Positions 1-9,182 of a DNA stretch of 64,000 bases are shown piece after piece. The position numbers were made by a program, and so were the translations under genes. Each line of letters begins with the position of its first letter. Position 1 is the first letter of the stretch. The notes below the pieces were generated by a model. The model was not told the origin of the DNA, made no database searches, and worked only from the letters and a program-made list of their open reading frames with translations. The DNA is from Acinetobacter cumulans (GTDB lineage: Bacteria > Pseudomonadota > Gammaproteobacteria > Pseudomonadales > Moraxellaceae): assembly GCF_003024525.3 (NCBI RefSeq), contig NZ_CP035934.2, positions 2,852,001 through 2,916,000 on the forward strand, in the 5' to 3' direction.

Positions 1-609
1 CGTTTACAGTGGTCTAAGTTTCCAGAGCCGAATTACAGCATTGAAGATTTAAAAAATGAAAATCGTGCAGCAATCATTCGTGTGGTGGCCAATACCAAAG
101 GTGATGTAACCAATGCTACGGTTGAAGAAAGTACTGGCCTTAAAGCCCTCGACCAGCTTTTAATTCAAGCCGTTGAAGATGCTCAGGTCAAACCCCATAT
201 CAAAAATGGTCGTGCCGTATCACAAATAGGTTATCAAGCCTTTAACCTCAAGCTCAGCAACAAAGAAACTGTGTGTGACTACCAGTTCGATTCAAAAGTT
301 TGGCTTGCTCAAAGCGAAGCAAAAAAAACTGCTTTTCAATATGTAGTGCAACCAAAGCTGAGTCTTAACTCAAGTCAGCTCAATGGCCATAACCGCCAAG
401 TTAAATTTAGCTTTGCCACAGACAAGCACGGCAACGTTAAAAAAGTAAAAATTAAACAAGGTTCTGGTATTTATGCACTGGATCAAAATATTGTACAAGC
501 CGTATCAGACAGTAAAATTAGCGTAAAACGCAATGCGCGTACCTTATGGATGTATAAGCAATCCCACTTTAAGGACCAAATTGAATTTAAGCTCAATGCT
601 TGCAAATAA
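1..609 (+). CDS. TonB C-terminal-like protein, partial (5' end outside window)
   Basis: The frame is open from base 1, so this is the C-terminal part of a longer protein; the ATG-like start at 82 is internal. Two copies of a TonB-C-like fold seem to be present: residues around 'AIIRVVANTKGDVTNATVEE' through 'ALDQLLIQAV', and again 'VKFSFATDKHGNVKKVKI' through 'ALDQNIVQAV'. In TonB-family energy transducers this domain contacts TonB-dependent outer-membrane receptors in the periplasm. The N-terminal membrane anchor would lie upstream of the window. It stands alone on its strand and is followed by a strong terminator. It could equally be a periplasmic protein that borrowed the domain without being a true transducer. 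Confidence 0.7.
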   Translation, partial: RLQWSKFPEPNYSIEDLKNENRAAIIRVVANTKGDVTNATVEESTGLKALDQLLIQAVEDAQVKPHIKNGRAVSQIGYQAFNLKLSNKETVCDYQFDSKVWLAQSEAKKTAFQYVVQPKLSLNSSQLNGHNRQVKFSFATDKHGNVKKVKIKQGSGIYALDQNIVQAVSDSKISVKRNARTLWMYKQSHFKDQIEFKLNACK

Positions 610-619
610 TGTCCACACT

Positions 620-650
620 AAGGCTCATCTCATTTGATGGGCCTTTTTTT
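620..650 (+). terminator. rho-independent terminator after TonB-like gene
   Basis: A GGCtCATC / GATGgGCC stem with a short loop is followed by seven T residues, ten bases after the stop codon. Confidence 0.8.
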
Positions 651-675
651 ATGCCGACTTCAATCATGCACAACG

Positions 676-1101
676 TTAAAATACATTAATAAAAATCAAA
701 TAAACGCAAAGATAACGCCCAATTTTTGCCACGCTTACCAGCACTAAAAACCGCCAAAAATTTTCTTTTAATAGACCAGCAATTAAGGTAATTGGATCGC
801 CAATGATTGGTGTCCAACTGAGCAACAATGACCAATAGCCATATTTTTGATAGAAGTCCTGAGCCTGTTGCATTTTCTGGGCAGATACAGGAAACCATTT
901 TTTATTTTTAAATTGTTCTATCTTTAGGCCCAAATACCAATTAACACAGGAACCTAAAATATTACCCACGCTTGCTATGGCAATGAGCCACCCAACTGCA
1001 TAACTGTGCTGTATCAACAAGCCTAACAAAACCGCCTCAGACTGCAAAGGCAACAGTGTGGCTGCCCCAAAGGCGCAAAGGAATAACAAAAACAAACTCA
1101 T
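676..1101 (-). CDS. yqaA: YqaA-family (DedA/SNARE-associated type) inner-membrane protein
   Basis: A 141-residue integral membrane protein with about four hydrophobic segments (roughly 1-22, 34-57, 91-112 and 118-140). The motifs 'LGSCVNWYLG' and 'WTPIIGDPITLIAGLL' match the YqaA branch of the DedA/VTT superfamily, which in other members is linked to lipid scrambling or flipping and membrane homeostasis. YqaA itself has no firmly assigned substrate. Length is normal for the family. The next gene on the same strand (94-aa membrane protein) lies 27 bp upstream, so they may be co-transcribed. Confidence 0.75.
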   Translation of the reverse strand: MSLFLLFLCAFGAATLLPLQSEAVLLGLLIQHSYAVGWLIAIASVGNILGSCVNWYLGLKIEQFKNKKWFPVSAQKMQQAQDFYQKYGYWSLLLSWTPIIGDPITLIAGLLKENFWRFLVLVSVAKIGRYLCVYLIFINVF

Positions 1102-1128
1102 GCTGTGCTATTCCTCTGTCTGGTTGTA

Positions 1129-1413
1129 TTACAAACCTAATCGCTGTTTGGTCTTACGGTATTCCCAAATCGACCACAAAACCATAACGCCAATAATGAA
1201 AGCGCGCGACCAACCATAACGTGTAGTTAGCGGTTGAATCACTTCTTTTAATCTGACTTGATCATGTGTTTGCAATGCATTAGCGACCGTTTGAATATGC
1301 ACAGCCTCGGCAATAAACAAGACTAAAGACAGCACAATAGCTGCAATAATGGCAAAATAAACCCGCGAATTGGCTTCCACAATGCGTGTCAGATTTAAGA
1401 AAAATTCTTTCAT
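1129..1413 (-). CDS. small two-TM membrane protein, unknown function
   Basis: A 94-residue protein with hydrophobic segments near residues 14-37 and 68-88, separated by a polar loop, ending in a basic tail (EYRKTKQRLGL). I do not recognise a family. I chose the ATG at 1413, which has GGATGA just upstream, over the in-frame TTG at 1425 that abuts the terminator of the preceding gst gene. It sits directly upstream of yqaA on the same strand. Function cannot be assigned. Confidence 0.55.
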   Translation of the reverse strand: MKEFFLNLTRIVEANSRVYFAIIAAIVLSLVLFIAEAVHIQTVANALQTHDQVRLKEVIQPLTTRYGWSRAFIIGVMVLWSIWEYRKTKQRLGL

Positions 1414-1424
1414 GTATTCATCCA

Positions 1425-1455
1425 ATAAAAAACCACCGCAGAAGTGGTGGTTTTA
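1425..1455 (-). terminator. terminator downstream of gst (bidirectional-looking)
   Basis: The stem AACCACC...GGTGGTT with a short loop is flanked by A and T runs on both sides. It lies 54 bp after the gst stop codon and just before the small membrane gene. Confidence 0.7.
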
Positions 1456-1508
1456 TGATTTTCAATCATCTTAGCATAACTGCTTAAAACAATGCCTTGT
1501 TATTGCCA

Positions 1509-2126
1509 TCAGACTTTTATAGCCAATGCTTTCTGCACCGCAGGGCGCGCCGTTAAGCGCTCGACATACTCTTTCACTTGTGGATAATCTTCTAACTGAA
1601 TCCCCTGCCACTCATGACGCAAAATCCAAGGCAGTATCGCCATATCTGCAATCGAGTAGCCGCCAGCTACATATTTTTGCCCAATTAATTGATGATTTAA
1701 AACTTTGTATAAGCGCTTAGTTTCATTCACATAACGCTCAGTTGCATACGGAATACGCTCCGGCGCAAAACGACTAAAATGGTGATTTTGACCCAACATT
1801 GGACCAAAGCCACCCATTTGCCACATCAGCCACTGCTCAACTTCAACACGCTCAAATTCATCTTCAGGATAATACAGTCCAGTTTTACGGCCAAGGTACT
1901 GTAAAATAGCACCCGACTCAAATACGGAGATGGCTTCACCACGTGGCCCGTTTTGATCCACAATCGCTGGTATTTTGTTGTTTGGCGAGATTTTTAAAAA
2001 ATCAGGCTGAAATTGATCATCCTCTAAAATATTAATTGGGAAAATTTGATATTCCAAGCCCATTTCTTCTAATGCAATGGTGATTTTATGGCCATTGGGC
2101 GTCCCCCAATAATACAGATCAATCAT
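1509..2126 (-). CDS. glutathione S-transferase, YfcG-like disulfide oxidoreductase
   Basis: A 205-residue cytosolic protein with an N-terminal thioredoxin fold (about 1-85) and an all-helical C-terminal domain (about 90-205). 'TPNGHKITIALEE', 'ISPNNKIPAIVD' (cis-proline loop) and 'VFESGAILQYL' (glutathione gamma-glutamyl binding) are typical of the YfcG/YghU (Nu-class) GSTs. These bind two GSH molecules and reduce disulfides rather than conjugating xenobiotics. The length fits the family. It is a single-gene unit: an AT-rich 339-bp gap lies upstream and a terminator downstream. An alternative would be a generic detoxifying GST, but the TPNGHK and PNNKIPAI motifs favour YfcG-like. Confidence 0.85.
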   Translation of the reverse strand: MIDLYYWGTPNGHKITIALEEMGLEYQIFPINILEDDQFQPDFLKISPNNKIPAIVDQNGPRGEAISVFESGAILQYLGRKTGLYYPEDEFERVEVEQWLMWQMGGFGPMLGQNHHFSRFAPERIPYATERYVNETKRLYKVLNHQLIGQKYVAGGYSIADMAILPWILRHEWQGIQLEDYPQVKEYVERLTARPAVQKALAIKV

Positions 2127-2422
2127 ATACTTATCCTGTCAATGTTCTGATTTTTAATATCAACTGTCTTGATTTATGTGCTGTTTATAGCATGCATTAC
2201 GCTTTTAAACCTTAACTTAAACTGAAACTCAGCATAAAAATATAGCGAAAAAGATAACAAATTAAGCAATGTTTTTCTCAAAATCCGATTATTCGCCAAA
2301 TACATCTATTTCAATTTTTTATACTGCCCTTAACCCTGATTATGTAGATACCATTAAGCATGCTTAAAGTGTAGCTTTCATGTCTTTTATTTAGATCAGC
2401 ACTTCAATCCTATTATTTCAAT
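2127..2422. other. intergenic gap between gst and infC terminator
   Basis: No ORF, tRNA-like fold or strong repeat was seen in about 300 AT-rich bases. It must hold the gst promoter. rpmI and rplT, which follow infC in many bacteria, are not here. Confidence 0.5.
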
Positions 2423-2454
2423 AAAAAAAGCCCTGCAATTGCAGGGCTTTTTTT
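2423..2454 (-). terminator. terminator of thrS-infC operon
   Basis: A perfect stem AGCCCTGCAA/TTGCAGGGCT flanked by A and T runs lies 12 bp after the infC stop. Confidence 0.85.
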
Positions 2455-2465
2455 CAAAATGTAGA

Positions 2466-3014
2466 TTACTTACGTTTTTTAGGACCAAGTAACATACCCA
2501 TTTGACGACCTTCCATTTTCGGGGTCTGCTCAACAACACCCACATCAACCACGTCTGCTTCAATTTTTTGTAATTGAGCCAAACCAAGTTGTTGGTGTGC
2601 CATTTCACGACCACGGAAACGCAACGTAATTTTTACTTTGTTGCCTTCCTCAAGGAACTTGATGATTGCACGTAGTTTTACGTTGTAATCACCAACATCA
2701 GTACCTGGGCGTAACTTGATTTCTTTCACCTGTACTTGATGTTGTTTTTTCTTCGCTTCTTTCTGCTTTTGCTTAAGATCAAACAAATGCTTGTTAAAGT
2801 CCATGATTTTGCAGACTGGTGGCTCAGCATTTGCAACGATCTCAACAAGGTCAAGATCAGCAGCTTCTGCTGCGCGCAAAGCTTCATTTAGAGATACAAT
2901 CCCTTTTTGCTCGCCATTTTCGTCTACAAGACGGACTTCTTTTGCACGAATTTCATCATTCAACGCAGGACGGTTTGATTTACTACCCTGTTGATTACGG
3001 TCAGGCTGTTTAAT
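2466..3014 (-). CDS. infC: translation initiation factor IF-3, AUU start
   Basis: IF-3 binds the 30S subunit, blocks premature 50S joining and proofreads start-codon and initiator-tRNA selection. The protein shows the N-domain ([20 protein letters not shown]) and the C-domain ([38 protein letters not shown]). ATG and GTG give no sensible start. The frame is open upstream of a TTG at 2963 through 17 further codons ([17 protein letters not shown]) to an ATT at 3012-3014, preceded by GGAG eight bases before. That gives 182 residues and the basic N-terminal tail known in the family. The Shine-Dalgarno lies inside the last codons of thrS, only 5 bp away, so translation is probably coupled. AUU starts on infC are a known autoregulatory device: IF-3 discriminates against its own start codon. 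Confidence 0.95.
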   Translation of the reverse strand: MKQPDRNQQGSKSNRPALNDEIRAKEVRLVDENGEQKGIVSLNEALRAAEAADLDLVEIVANAEPPVCKIMDFNKHLFDLKQKQKEAKKKQHQVQVKEIKLRPGTDVGDYNVKLRAIIKFLEEGNKVKITLRFRGREMAHQQLGLAQLQKIEADVVDVGVVEQTPKMEGRQMGMLLGPKKRK

Positions 3015-3019
3015 CGCTT

Positions 3020-4942
3020 TTACTCCACAATGTACCGGCCACGTTCGGCTACGGCTGCTTTCACTAAGTCAACGAAAGCATCGATTGACATAGTGCCCAA
3101 ATTTGTTCCAGAGCGGGTACGTACGTTTACTGTACCTTCTTCTACTTCACGGTCCCCAAGTACCAGTAAGTAAGGAATACGCTCTAATGTACGTTCACGA
3201 ATCTTAAAGCCGATTTTCTCATTTCTCAAGTCAGAAATGGCACGAATACCGTTTTCTTTAAGTTTCTCGACGACTGACCCACATGCTTCTGCTTGTGAAT
3301 CTGTAATGTTCATTACACATGCTTGGATTGGTGACAACCAAGGTGGCATGAAACCAGCATAGTGTTCAATAAGTATACCAATAAAACGTTCGAAACTGCC
3401 AAGAATTGCACGGTGCAACATTACAGGCTGATCACGATCGTTGTCTTCGGTTACATAAGAAGCGTCTAAACGTTCTGGCAAGTTGAAGTCACATTGAATT
3501 GTACCGCACTGCCATACACGGCCTAAGCAGTCTTTTAATGAGAATTCAATTTTCGGACCGTAGAATGCACCTTCACCTGGTTGAAGTTCCCACTCTAAGC
3601 CAGCAGCATCTAAAGCATCTGCCAAAGATTTTTCTGCCATGTCCCAAAGTTTGTCATCACCCACACGTTTTTCTGGACGTGTAGACAATTTCATTTGCAC
3701 TTCTTCGAAGCCAAAATCTTTATAAACATCTAAAGTCAGTTTAATAAAGTCTGCAACCTCAGTACCAATTTGTTCTTTAGTACAGAAAATATGCGCATCA
3801 TCTTGGGTAAAGCCACGTACACGCATAATGCCGTGCAATGAGCCCGATGGTTCGTTACGGTGACATGAACCAAACTCAGCCAAACGAACAGGAAGATCAC
3901 GGTAAGATTTTAAACCTTGGTTAAATACTTGCACGTGACATGGGCAGTTCATCGGTTTTACAGCATAGTTACGATTCTCTGAATGCGTCGTAAACATGTT
4001 GTCTGCATAGTTTGCAGCATGGCCTGATTTTTCCCAAAGCGTGAAATCCACCACTTGTGGTGTACGAATTTCTTCGTAGCCATTGGCTTGTTGAACTTTA
4101 CGCATGTACTGCTCAAGTACTTGGTAAATAGTCCAACCGTTCGGATGCCAGAACACCATGCCTGGTGCTTCTTCTTGCATGTGGAACAAATCAAGTGCTT
4201 TACCAATTTTACGGTGATCGCGTTTTTCAGCTTCTTCAATACGTTTGATATATGCAGCAAGCTGTTTTTTGTCTGCCCACGCTGTACCGTAAATACGTTG
4301 TAGCTGTTCGTTTTTCGCATCACCACGCCAGTAAGCGCCTGACATTTTAGTCAGTTTGAATGCTTTTAAGAATTTAGTATTCGGTACGTGCGGACCACGG
4401 CACATATCCAAATAGTCTTGATGGTAGTACAAGCCCATTTCTGTTTCGTCAGGCATGTCTTCAATCAGACGTAATTTATAATCTTCGCCACGTGCAGTGA
4501 ATTCTTTAATCACTTCATCACGCGGTGTCATTTTTTTAATAACGTCATAATCTTGATCGATGAGCTTTTTCATGCGCTCTTCGATGGCAGCCATATCTTC
4601 TGGTGTGAATGGTTTTTCACTGAAGATGTCGTAATAGAAGCCATCTTCGATGACTGGACCAATTACCATTTTTGCTTGTGGGAACAATTGCTTAACTGCA
4701 TGACCTACAAGGTGAGCGCAAGAGTGACGAATGATATGAACACCATCATCGTCTTTAGGCGTGATAATTTGCAAGCTTGCGTCTGCTGTAATTAAGTCAG
4801 ATGCGTCAACCAATTGACCGTTTACACGACCAGCAACTGTATTTTTTGCAAGACCAGGACCGATGCTTTGAGCAACTTCCATCACAGATACGGCGTGATC
4901 AAATTCTTTTTGATCGCCATTTGGCAAAGTGATAATTGGCAT
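3020..4942 (-). CDS. thrS: threonyl-tRNA synthetase
   Basis: A class II synthetase of 640 residues that charges tRNA-Thr in the cytosol. The N-terminal TGS domain spans about 1-62. The editing (SAD) domain carries [10 protein letters not shown] near residue 73. The catalytic core has '[10 protein letters not shown]' (zinc cysteine), '[25 protein letters not shown]' and the C-terminal class II motif 3, '[18 protein letters not shown]'. The anticodon-binding domain starts near '[14 protein letters not shown]'. The length is that of full gammaproteobacterial ThrRS. AAGGA lies upstream of the ATG. It is the promoter-proximal gene of thrS-infC. In E. coli ThrRS represses its own mRNA through a tRNA-like leader; no comparable fold was established here. 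Confidence 0.97.
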   Translation of the reverse strand: MPIITLPNGDQKEFDHAVSVMEVAQSIGPGLAKNTVAGRVNGQLVDASDLITADASLQIITPKDDDGVHIIRHSCAHLVGHAVKQLFPQAKMVIGPVIEDGFYYDIFSEKPFTPEDMAAIEERMKKLIDQDYDVIKKMTPRDEVIKEFTARGEDYKLRLIEDMPDETEMGLYYHQDYLDMCRGPHVPNTKFLKAFKLTKMSGAYWRGDAKNEQLQRIYGTAWADKKQLAAYIKRIEEAEKRDHRKIGKALDLFHMQEEAPGMVFWHPNGWTIYQVLEQYMRKVQQANGYEEIRTPQVVDFTLWEKSGHAANYADNMFTTHSENRNYAVKPMNCPCHVQVFNQGLKSYRDLPVRLAEFGSCHRNEPSGSLHGIMRVRGFTQDDAHIFCTKEQIGTEVADFIKLTLDVYKDFGFEEVQMKLSTRPEKRVGDDKLWDMAEKSLADALDAAGLEWELQPGEGAFYGPKIEFSLKDCLGRVWQCGTIQCDFNLPERLDASYVTEDNDRDQPVMLHRAILGSFERFIGILIEHYAGFMPPWLSPIQACVMNITDSQAEACGSVVEKLKENGIRAISDLRNEKIGFKIRERTLERIPYLLVLGDREVEEGTVNVRTRSGTNLGTMSIDAFVDLVKAAVAERGRYIVE

Positions 4943-5279
4943 AAAAAATCCTTAAGGAGTGATGCCCCGTACAATAGAGCATATCACCGCGAGATTATGA
5001 TCGAGGGAAACCCTCAAAAGATAAAAACGGTGGATAAATAAAATTCGATCTAAATTTTACACGTCTTGGCCCGTTTAATAAACCGTTAATGCTGATTTAT
5101 CCACAGATGTCTATATTTCCTAAAACATGTGTTCTTACAATTAGCCACTCTATAATCAAATCATTCCATATTAAGCTTAGCTTGAAAATCCAATTTTGAT
5201 GGTCTTGGACATCACTTAGAGTTTTCAAAAATAATTTATCTGATTAGCAAAATTACTCACTGAATAAAATTAGGCAGGT
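4943..5279. other. divergent promoter region thrS / Rieske-FMN gene, with DnaA-box-like sites
   Basis: A 337-bp AT-rich gap separates divergent genes and must contain both promoters. TTATCCACA at 5097-5105 is an exact match to the DnaA box consensus; a one-mismatch relative (GGTGGATAA on the plus strand) sits at about 5030-5038. No ORF or RNA gene was seen. Confidence 0.4.
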
Positions 5280-6108
5280 ATGATGCAAGCACATTCTTTA
5301 ATTTCTTGGACAGAACTTTCCCCATTAAAGCCCGCTTATGCTTTAGCGGCGAATGTCGATTTAATCGTTCTTCGCTTACCCGAAGATGACCCAGAAAATG
5401 TGGTCGTCATGTACGGTCGTTGCCAGCACCGTGGTGCATTGATGGCGGATGCACATATTCAAGGTGATAAAATTGTCTGTGGCCTACATGGCTCGCACTA
5501 TATTTATAAAACTGGAATCAACCCTCGTTACCTCAATAAAAACCTACAAAAATTTAAAGCATGGGTAGAGAACGATCAGGTTTTTGTTGATTTAGAGGAA
5601 ATTACAGCTTGGGAAAAACGCAATCCGCAACAATATAAACGCGATCAATACCAAGGTTTATATGCAGATTCTGCACCTGCACCAGAAGAGCCACACAATA
5701 AATTTATTTTAGAGCTTGCGCGTAATGGCCTAAAAAACTTTGGGCATCATGGCCCGACGGCTGCGATGGGAGTCCCTTTTGATAAGCTGCCCAAATGGGA
5801 AGATATTCAACTGGTGACTGCACAGCTGTGGAAAGTGCCTCTACTTGATGATGCACCCGTTGCAACAAAAGTGGTGATTGGTCCAAATGCCAAAAAGCCC
5901 TTGGTTTTAGATATTCCACTCTTTGTGTCCGATATGAGTTTTGGCGCCTTATCACAAGAAGCAAAAACAGCACTTGCAATGGGCGCTGAGCTGGCAGGTA
6001 CAGGGATTTGCTCGGGCGAAGGCGGTATGCTCGCCGATGAGCAAGCTGCCAACTCGCGCTATTTTTATGAACTGGCCTCAGGTCGTTTTGGCTATGACAT
6101 TGAAAAAG
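5280..6108 (+). pseudogene. Rieske/FMN glutamate-synthase-like protein, 5' part (split by IS30)
   Basis: The first ~276 codons of an oxidoreductase. An N-terminal Rieske [2Fe-2S] domain has C48-x-H50 and C67-x2-H70. The FMN-binding glutamate-synthase-like barrel begins near 'LVLDIPLFVSDMSFGALSQEAKTALAMGAELAGTGICSGEGG'. In related proteins this barrel binds FMN and moves electrons, but the physiological substrate of the Rieske-fused type is not known to me. The frame stops at 6113 inside the left end of the IS. Removing the IS (6109-7156) and one AAG copy joins GYDIEK to VKKCQAFHFKGGQ in frame, so this was an intact gene before insertion. RBS-like AGG precedes the ATG closely. Confidence 0.85.
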
Positions 6109-7156
6109 CTTAGATTAGCATTTGAAGTGCAACACCATGTTGTTGCCATAATACCTGACTCGGACTTTTAAAGCCGAGTCTTTTTCTTGGCCAATGATTC
6201 AAGCGTTGAGTGATTTCTGAAATATATTCATCCGTATAGTCATTTAAATCACTGCCTTTTCTAATATATTGCCTGATTAAACCATTGGTATTTTCATTTG
6301 TACCACGTTGCCAAGCACTGTAAGGATCAGCGAAATACCACTCTATCCCTAATTCTCTAGCAGTATGCTCATGCAAGCTGAACTCCTTGCCATTATCTGC
6401 TGTCATTGTTTTTAGCTGATCTTTAACTGGATTCAATAAGCTGATTGTGGCTTGGCAAACTTCCTCTGCCTTGCGTGAACTACACTTTTTCAGCCAAAGA
6501 TAACCCGTCTTCCTGTCTACAATCGAGACCAATGATTGCTGATGGTTCTTGCCTACAATCGTATCTATTTCCAGATCACCAAAGCGAGTCCGAAGCTCTA
6601 TCTCTATAGGTCGATAATGAATGCTTTTACGATTGATCAGCTGACCACGGGTTTCAGGAGAGCCATATTTTCTCTTTCTTTGATTTCTGAAACGCAGGTT
6701 GTGAAAGAGTGTCCCACCCTTGCTTTTATCCTGTTGTATGAAGCGGTAGATGGAATGCAGACTAACTGAAACATGAGAAGCGATTTGCTCGGGACTCCAT
6801 TGAATATCAAGATAAGAGATGACACGCATCCAAAGCTCATTAGGAATTGTTTTAGGGTTTGAACAATGCCGTCGTCGAGCCAATTTATGGGCATGTTGAG
6901 CGAAATAGCCATTTCTCGCTTTATTACGCAGAATTTCCCTAGAAATTGTTGAGGGAGAGCGATTTAAACGCAAAGCGATATAACGTTTGGAAAAACCTTC
7001 ACGTAACAAGGTATAAATCTGATATCTTTCTTCTTGAGTAAGATGAGTATAGTTCATGATGCAACTTTGACTTTGGTCGGTCGGAAGCATAATGCTAACT
7101 CATCTTGCTTTCTTCCAATACATTAATCTCTGTTGCACTTCATTTGAGAATCTAAG
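6109..7156 (-). mobile_element. IS30-family insertion sequence, 1048 bp
   Basis: Terminal inverted repeats of 26 bp match at 22 positions. Both ends begin CTTAGATT, and both contain TGAAGTGCAACA after a variable middle. A 3-bp direct repeat AAG flanks the element (6106-6108 and 7157-7159), the size expected for this family. One transposase ORF reads on the minus strand, with its stop codon inside the left terminal repeat. The exact repair of the host frame on removal sets both borders. The insertion looks recent because repeats, transposase and both gene halves are intact. Confidence 0.95.
6110..7057 (-). CDS. IS30-family transposase
   Basis: A DDE transposase of 315 residues from the ATG at 7057 (MNYTHLTQEERYQIY), the usual IS30-family beginning; an in-frame ATG at 7090 would add 11 residues. 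The N-terminal helix-turn-helix reads 'LREGFSKRYIALRLNRSPSTISREI' and binds the inverted repeats. The catalytic triad is visible: D in 'GDLEIDTIVGK', D in 'TADNGKEF', and E in 'TNENTNGLIRQY' about 33 residues later. The conserved C-terminal 'RLNHWPRKRLGFKSPSQVL' is present. It appears functional. It is antisense to the host gene. Confidence 0.93.
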   Translation of the reverse strand: MNYTHLTQEERYQIYTLLREGFSKRYIALRLNRSPSTISREILRNKARNGYFAQHAHKLARRRHCSNPKTIPNELWMRVISYLDIQWSPEQIASHVSVSLHSIYRFIQQDKSKGGTLFHNLRFRNQRKRKYGSPETRGQLINRKSIHYRPIEIELRTRFGDLEIDTIVGKNHQQSLVSIVDRKTGYLWLKKCSSRKAEEVCQATISLLNPVKDQLKTMTADNGKEFSLHEHTARELGIEWYFADPYSAWQRGTNENTNGLIRQYIRKGSDLNDYTDEYISEITQRLNHWPRKRLGFKSPSQVLWQQHGVALQMLI

Positions 7157-7956
7157 AAGTTAAAAAATGCCAAGCTTTTCATTTTAAAGGCGGGCAAGCC
7201 GCCAAAACGGGCACAGGTGGACATTTACCTGGTCATAAAGTAGTAGGTAAAATTGCCGAAGTGCGTAATCTACCTGAAGGCGAAGCCGCAATTTCTCCAG
7301 CGACCTTCCCTGACTGGACGGGGCTGTCTCAATATAAAGACTTTGCAAATTATATCCGCGAAGAAACTCGTGGCATTCCAATTGGCTTTAAGCTGTCTGC
7401 TCAGCATATTGAAAAAGACATCGATGCAGCCATCGCGGTTGGTGTTGATTACATTATTTTAGATGGCCGTGGTGGGGGTACAGGTGCAGCACCCACGCTG
7501 TTCCGTGACAATATCTCCGTTCCGACCATTCCAGCACTGGCACGTGCACGTCGACACCTAGATCGCTTGGGTCGCCGAGATATCAGCTTAGTGATTACAG
7601 GTGGTTTACGTGTGCCTGCCGACTTTATTAAAGCTTTGGCTTTAGGTGCAGATGCAATTGCAGTGTCTAACTCAGCGATGCAAGCAATTGGCTGTTTGGG
7701 TATGCGCGCATGTCAATCCAATGATTGCTCAGTCGGTATTGCCACCCAACAAGATCATTTACGTGCACGACTTGAAATTGAAAAATCTGCACAGCAATTG
7801 GCAAATTTCTTTCATGCATCTATTGAACTCATGCAAGTCATGGCGCGGGCATGTGGCCATCATCATCTAAATCAATTTTGTAAAGATGACCTCACCACAT
7901 GGAAAAAAGAGATGTCTGAACTGACTGGCATTCATTATGGCGGGTTTCAGAATTAA
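7157..7956 (+). pseudogene. Rieske/FMN glutamate-synthase-like protein, 3' part
   Basis: The downstream half of the split gene starts within the AAG duplication and reads VKKCQAFHFKGGQAAKTGTGGHLPGHKV in the frame of the 5' half. It holds the rest of the glutamate-synthase FMN domain: 'GIPIGFKLSAQHIEKDIDAAIAVGVDYIILDGRGGGTGAAP' and 'ALARARRHLDRLGRRDISLVITGGLRVPADFIKALALGADAIAVSNSAMQAIGC'. 'GCLGMRACQSNDCSVGIATQ' resembles the 3Fe-4S cysteine loop of glutamate synthases. An internal start could make an isolated fragment, but it would lack the Rieske domain and part of the barrel. Confidence 0.85.
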
Positions 7957-8018
7957 AAACATCGCGATGAACATGCTGTAAAAGCAATACTTAAAATGCC
8001 AAAACAGATGGTGCACAC

Positions 8019-9182
8019 TTAGTCTCTAAATGTGCACCACGTGGCATGTAGTTGCCTATTTCGAATTACACACAGTGCCGCAAACTGCGCAATGATCGCC
8101 TCACTTTGACTGGGGCGAATAAACACATAATCATCGACCTGTATTTGGCAGCCTGAAGGTAGTTGCAACATTTCCTGATTGCTACTTCGACCATATAAAC
8201 TATGTGGTTTTGCACCCAATGGGTACTCACATTTCCCCCGCCAATATCCGCCGTAAATAAATACCGCCTGTTGTTTGCGAAATACGCGTGACAAGAATGA
8301 TAGTTCAGGTAATTGCACGTGAGGAATCACTTTTAAAACTGGTGCTGCAATCCACAGCGCGGGACGAAATGCCTTTAATGAACTTAACTCAAAATCCAGC
8401 GGTTTGACTAAAGCAGATCCCACCGCCAAATCATTACAAACCGTAGCTTGCTGATGTAAGCCAAAGCTGGCACTGCCTGCACCATTCAAGCACACGTCCT
8501 TTAATTCAGCTTCAGAAAAATACTGGCGTAGGCATTGTATAAAAAACTGATACCGTTGCTGTGTACGTTGAAAAATATCTTCTGGCTTAAACCAAGGCTG
8601 AGGCAACTTGCTCACATGCGCATCGTAGCCCATTAAGCCGCTGAGCTTCAAATACGGCGCGTTCGCCTGAATCAATGCCAATGCCTGTGCAAAGTTGGTT
8701 TCGTCTGCAAAGCCACCTCGGTGCAAGCCTATATCAATTTCCAAACTTACCCTAAGTTGAATCTGTCTTGACTGCGCAAACTGCAAATATTGGTTTAAGC
8801 GCTCAACTGAGTCGATGAGCCATTGTATATTTTGCGACTCAAAAAGCTGTTGATCCGATCTTTGTAAAGCTTGGATCGGCATAGGCTTGCCCAATAAAAT
8901 ATCACCCTGCGGAAATAGAGTTTGAATCTGTTTTAAATGTGGAAAATGGAACAGCATAAAGCGTTGGCTCGGCAATCGCTGGCTAATGTATTGCAACAAC
9001 TCAGGACTTGCCAAAGACTTAACAACAATGCGCATCTGACATTGAGCATTCAATTGAGCTTGTAATGTAGCAAGGTTAGCATCTAAACGATCGAGATCTA
9101 ACAGCAACTGTGCTTGCCCCGTTCCTGCTTGTATCAACTCACGATTCAGTGCTTCAAAGTACGCAACAGACATATCAATCAC
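8019..9182 (-). CDS. PLP-dependent alanine-racemase-fold enzyme (D-threonine aldolase / DSD1-like)
   Basis: A 387-residue protein of the fold-type III PLP superfamily. The N-terminal barrel carries the likely Schiff-base lysine at about residue 55 in 'MRIVVKSLASPELL'. Later barrel strands are 'LRVSLEIDIGLHRGGF', 'LKLSGLMGYDAHV' and 'DVCLNGAGSASFGLH'. The C-terminal beta domain resembles the metal-binding domain of D-serine dehydratase-like proteins ('DDYVFIRPSQSEAI'). Related enzymes cleave or dehydrate D-amino acids or D-hydroxyamino acids; the substrate cannot be told here. The GTG start at 9182 overlaps the stop of the upstream lactone-oxidase gene by 8 bp, implying translational coupling; an ATG three codons in is an alternative. 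The two genes form an unusual pair. Confidence 0.75.
   Translation of the reverse strand: MIDMSVAYFEALNRELIQAGTGQAQLLLDLDRLDANLATLQAQLNAQCQMRIVVKSLASPELLQYISQRLPSQRFMLFHFPHLKQIQTLFPQGDILLGKPMPIQALQRSDQQLFESQNIQWLIDSVERLNQYLQFAQSRQIQLRVSLEIDIGLHRGGFADETNFAQALALIQANAPYLKLSGLMGYDAHVSKLPQPWFKPEDIFQRTQQRYQFFIQCLRQYFSEAELKDVCLNGAGSASFGLHQQATVCNDLAVGSALVKPLDFELSSLKAFRPALWIAAPVLKVIPHVQLPELSFLSRVFRKQQAVFIYGGYWRGKCEYPLGAKPHSLYGRSSNQEMLQLPSGCQIQVDDYVFIRPSQSEAIIAQFAALCVIRNRQLHATWCTFRD

Noticed and set aside
686..898. Alternative-frame ORF inside yqaA
   Set aside because: Frame shadow of the real gene; no RBS and no family features.
3958..4326. 122-codon ORF in another frame of thrS
   Set aside because: Lies wholly inside the conserved synthetase core in a shifted frame.
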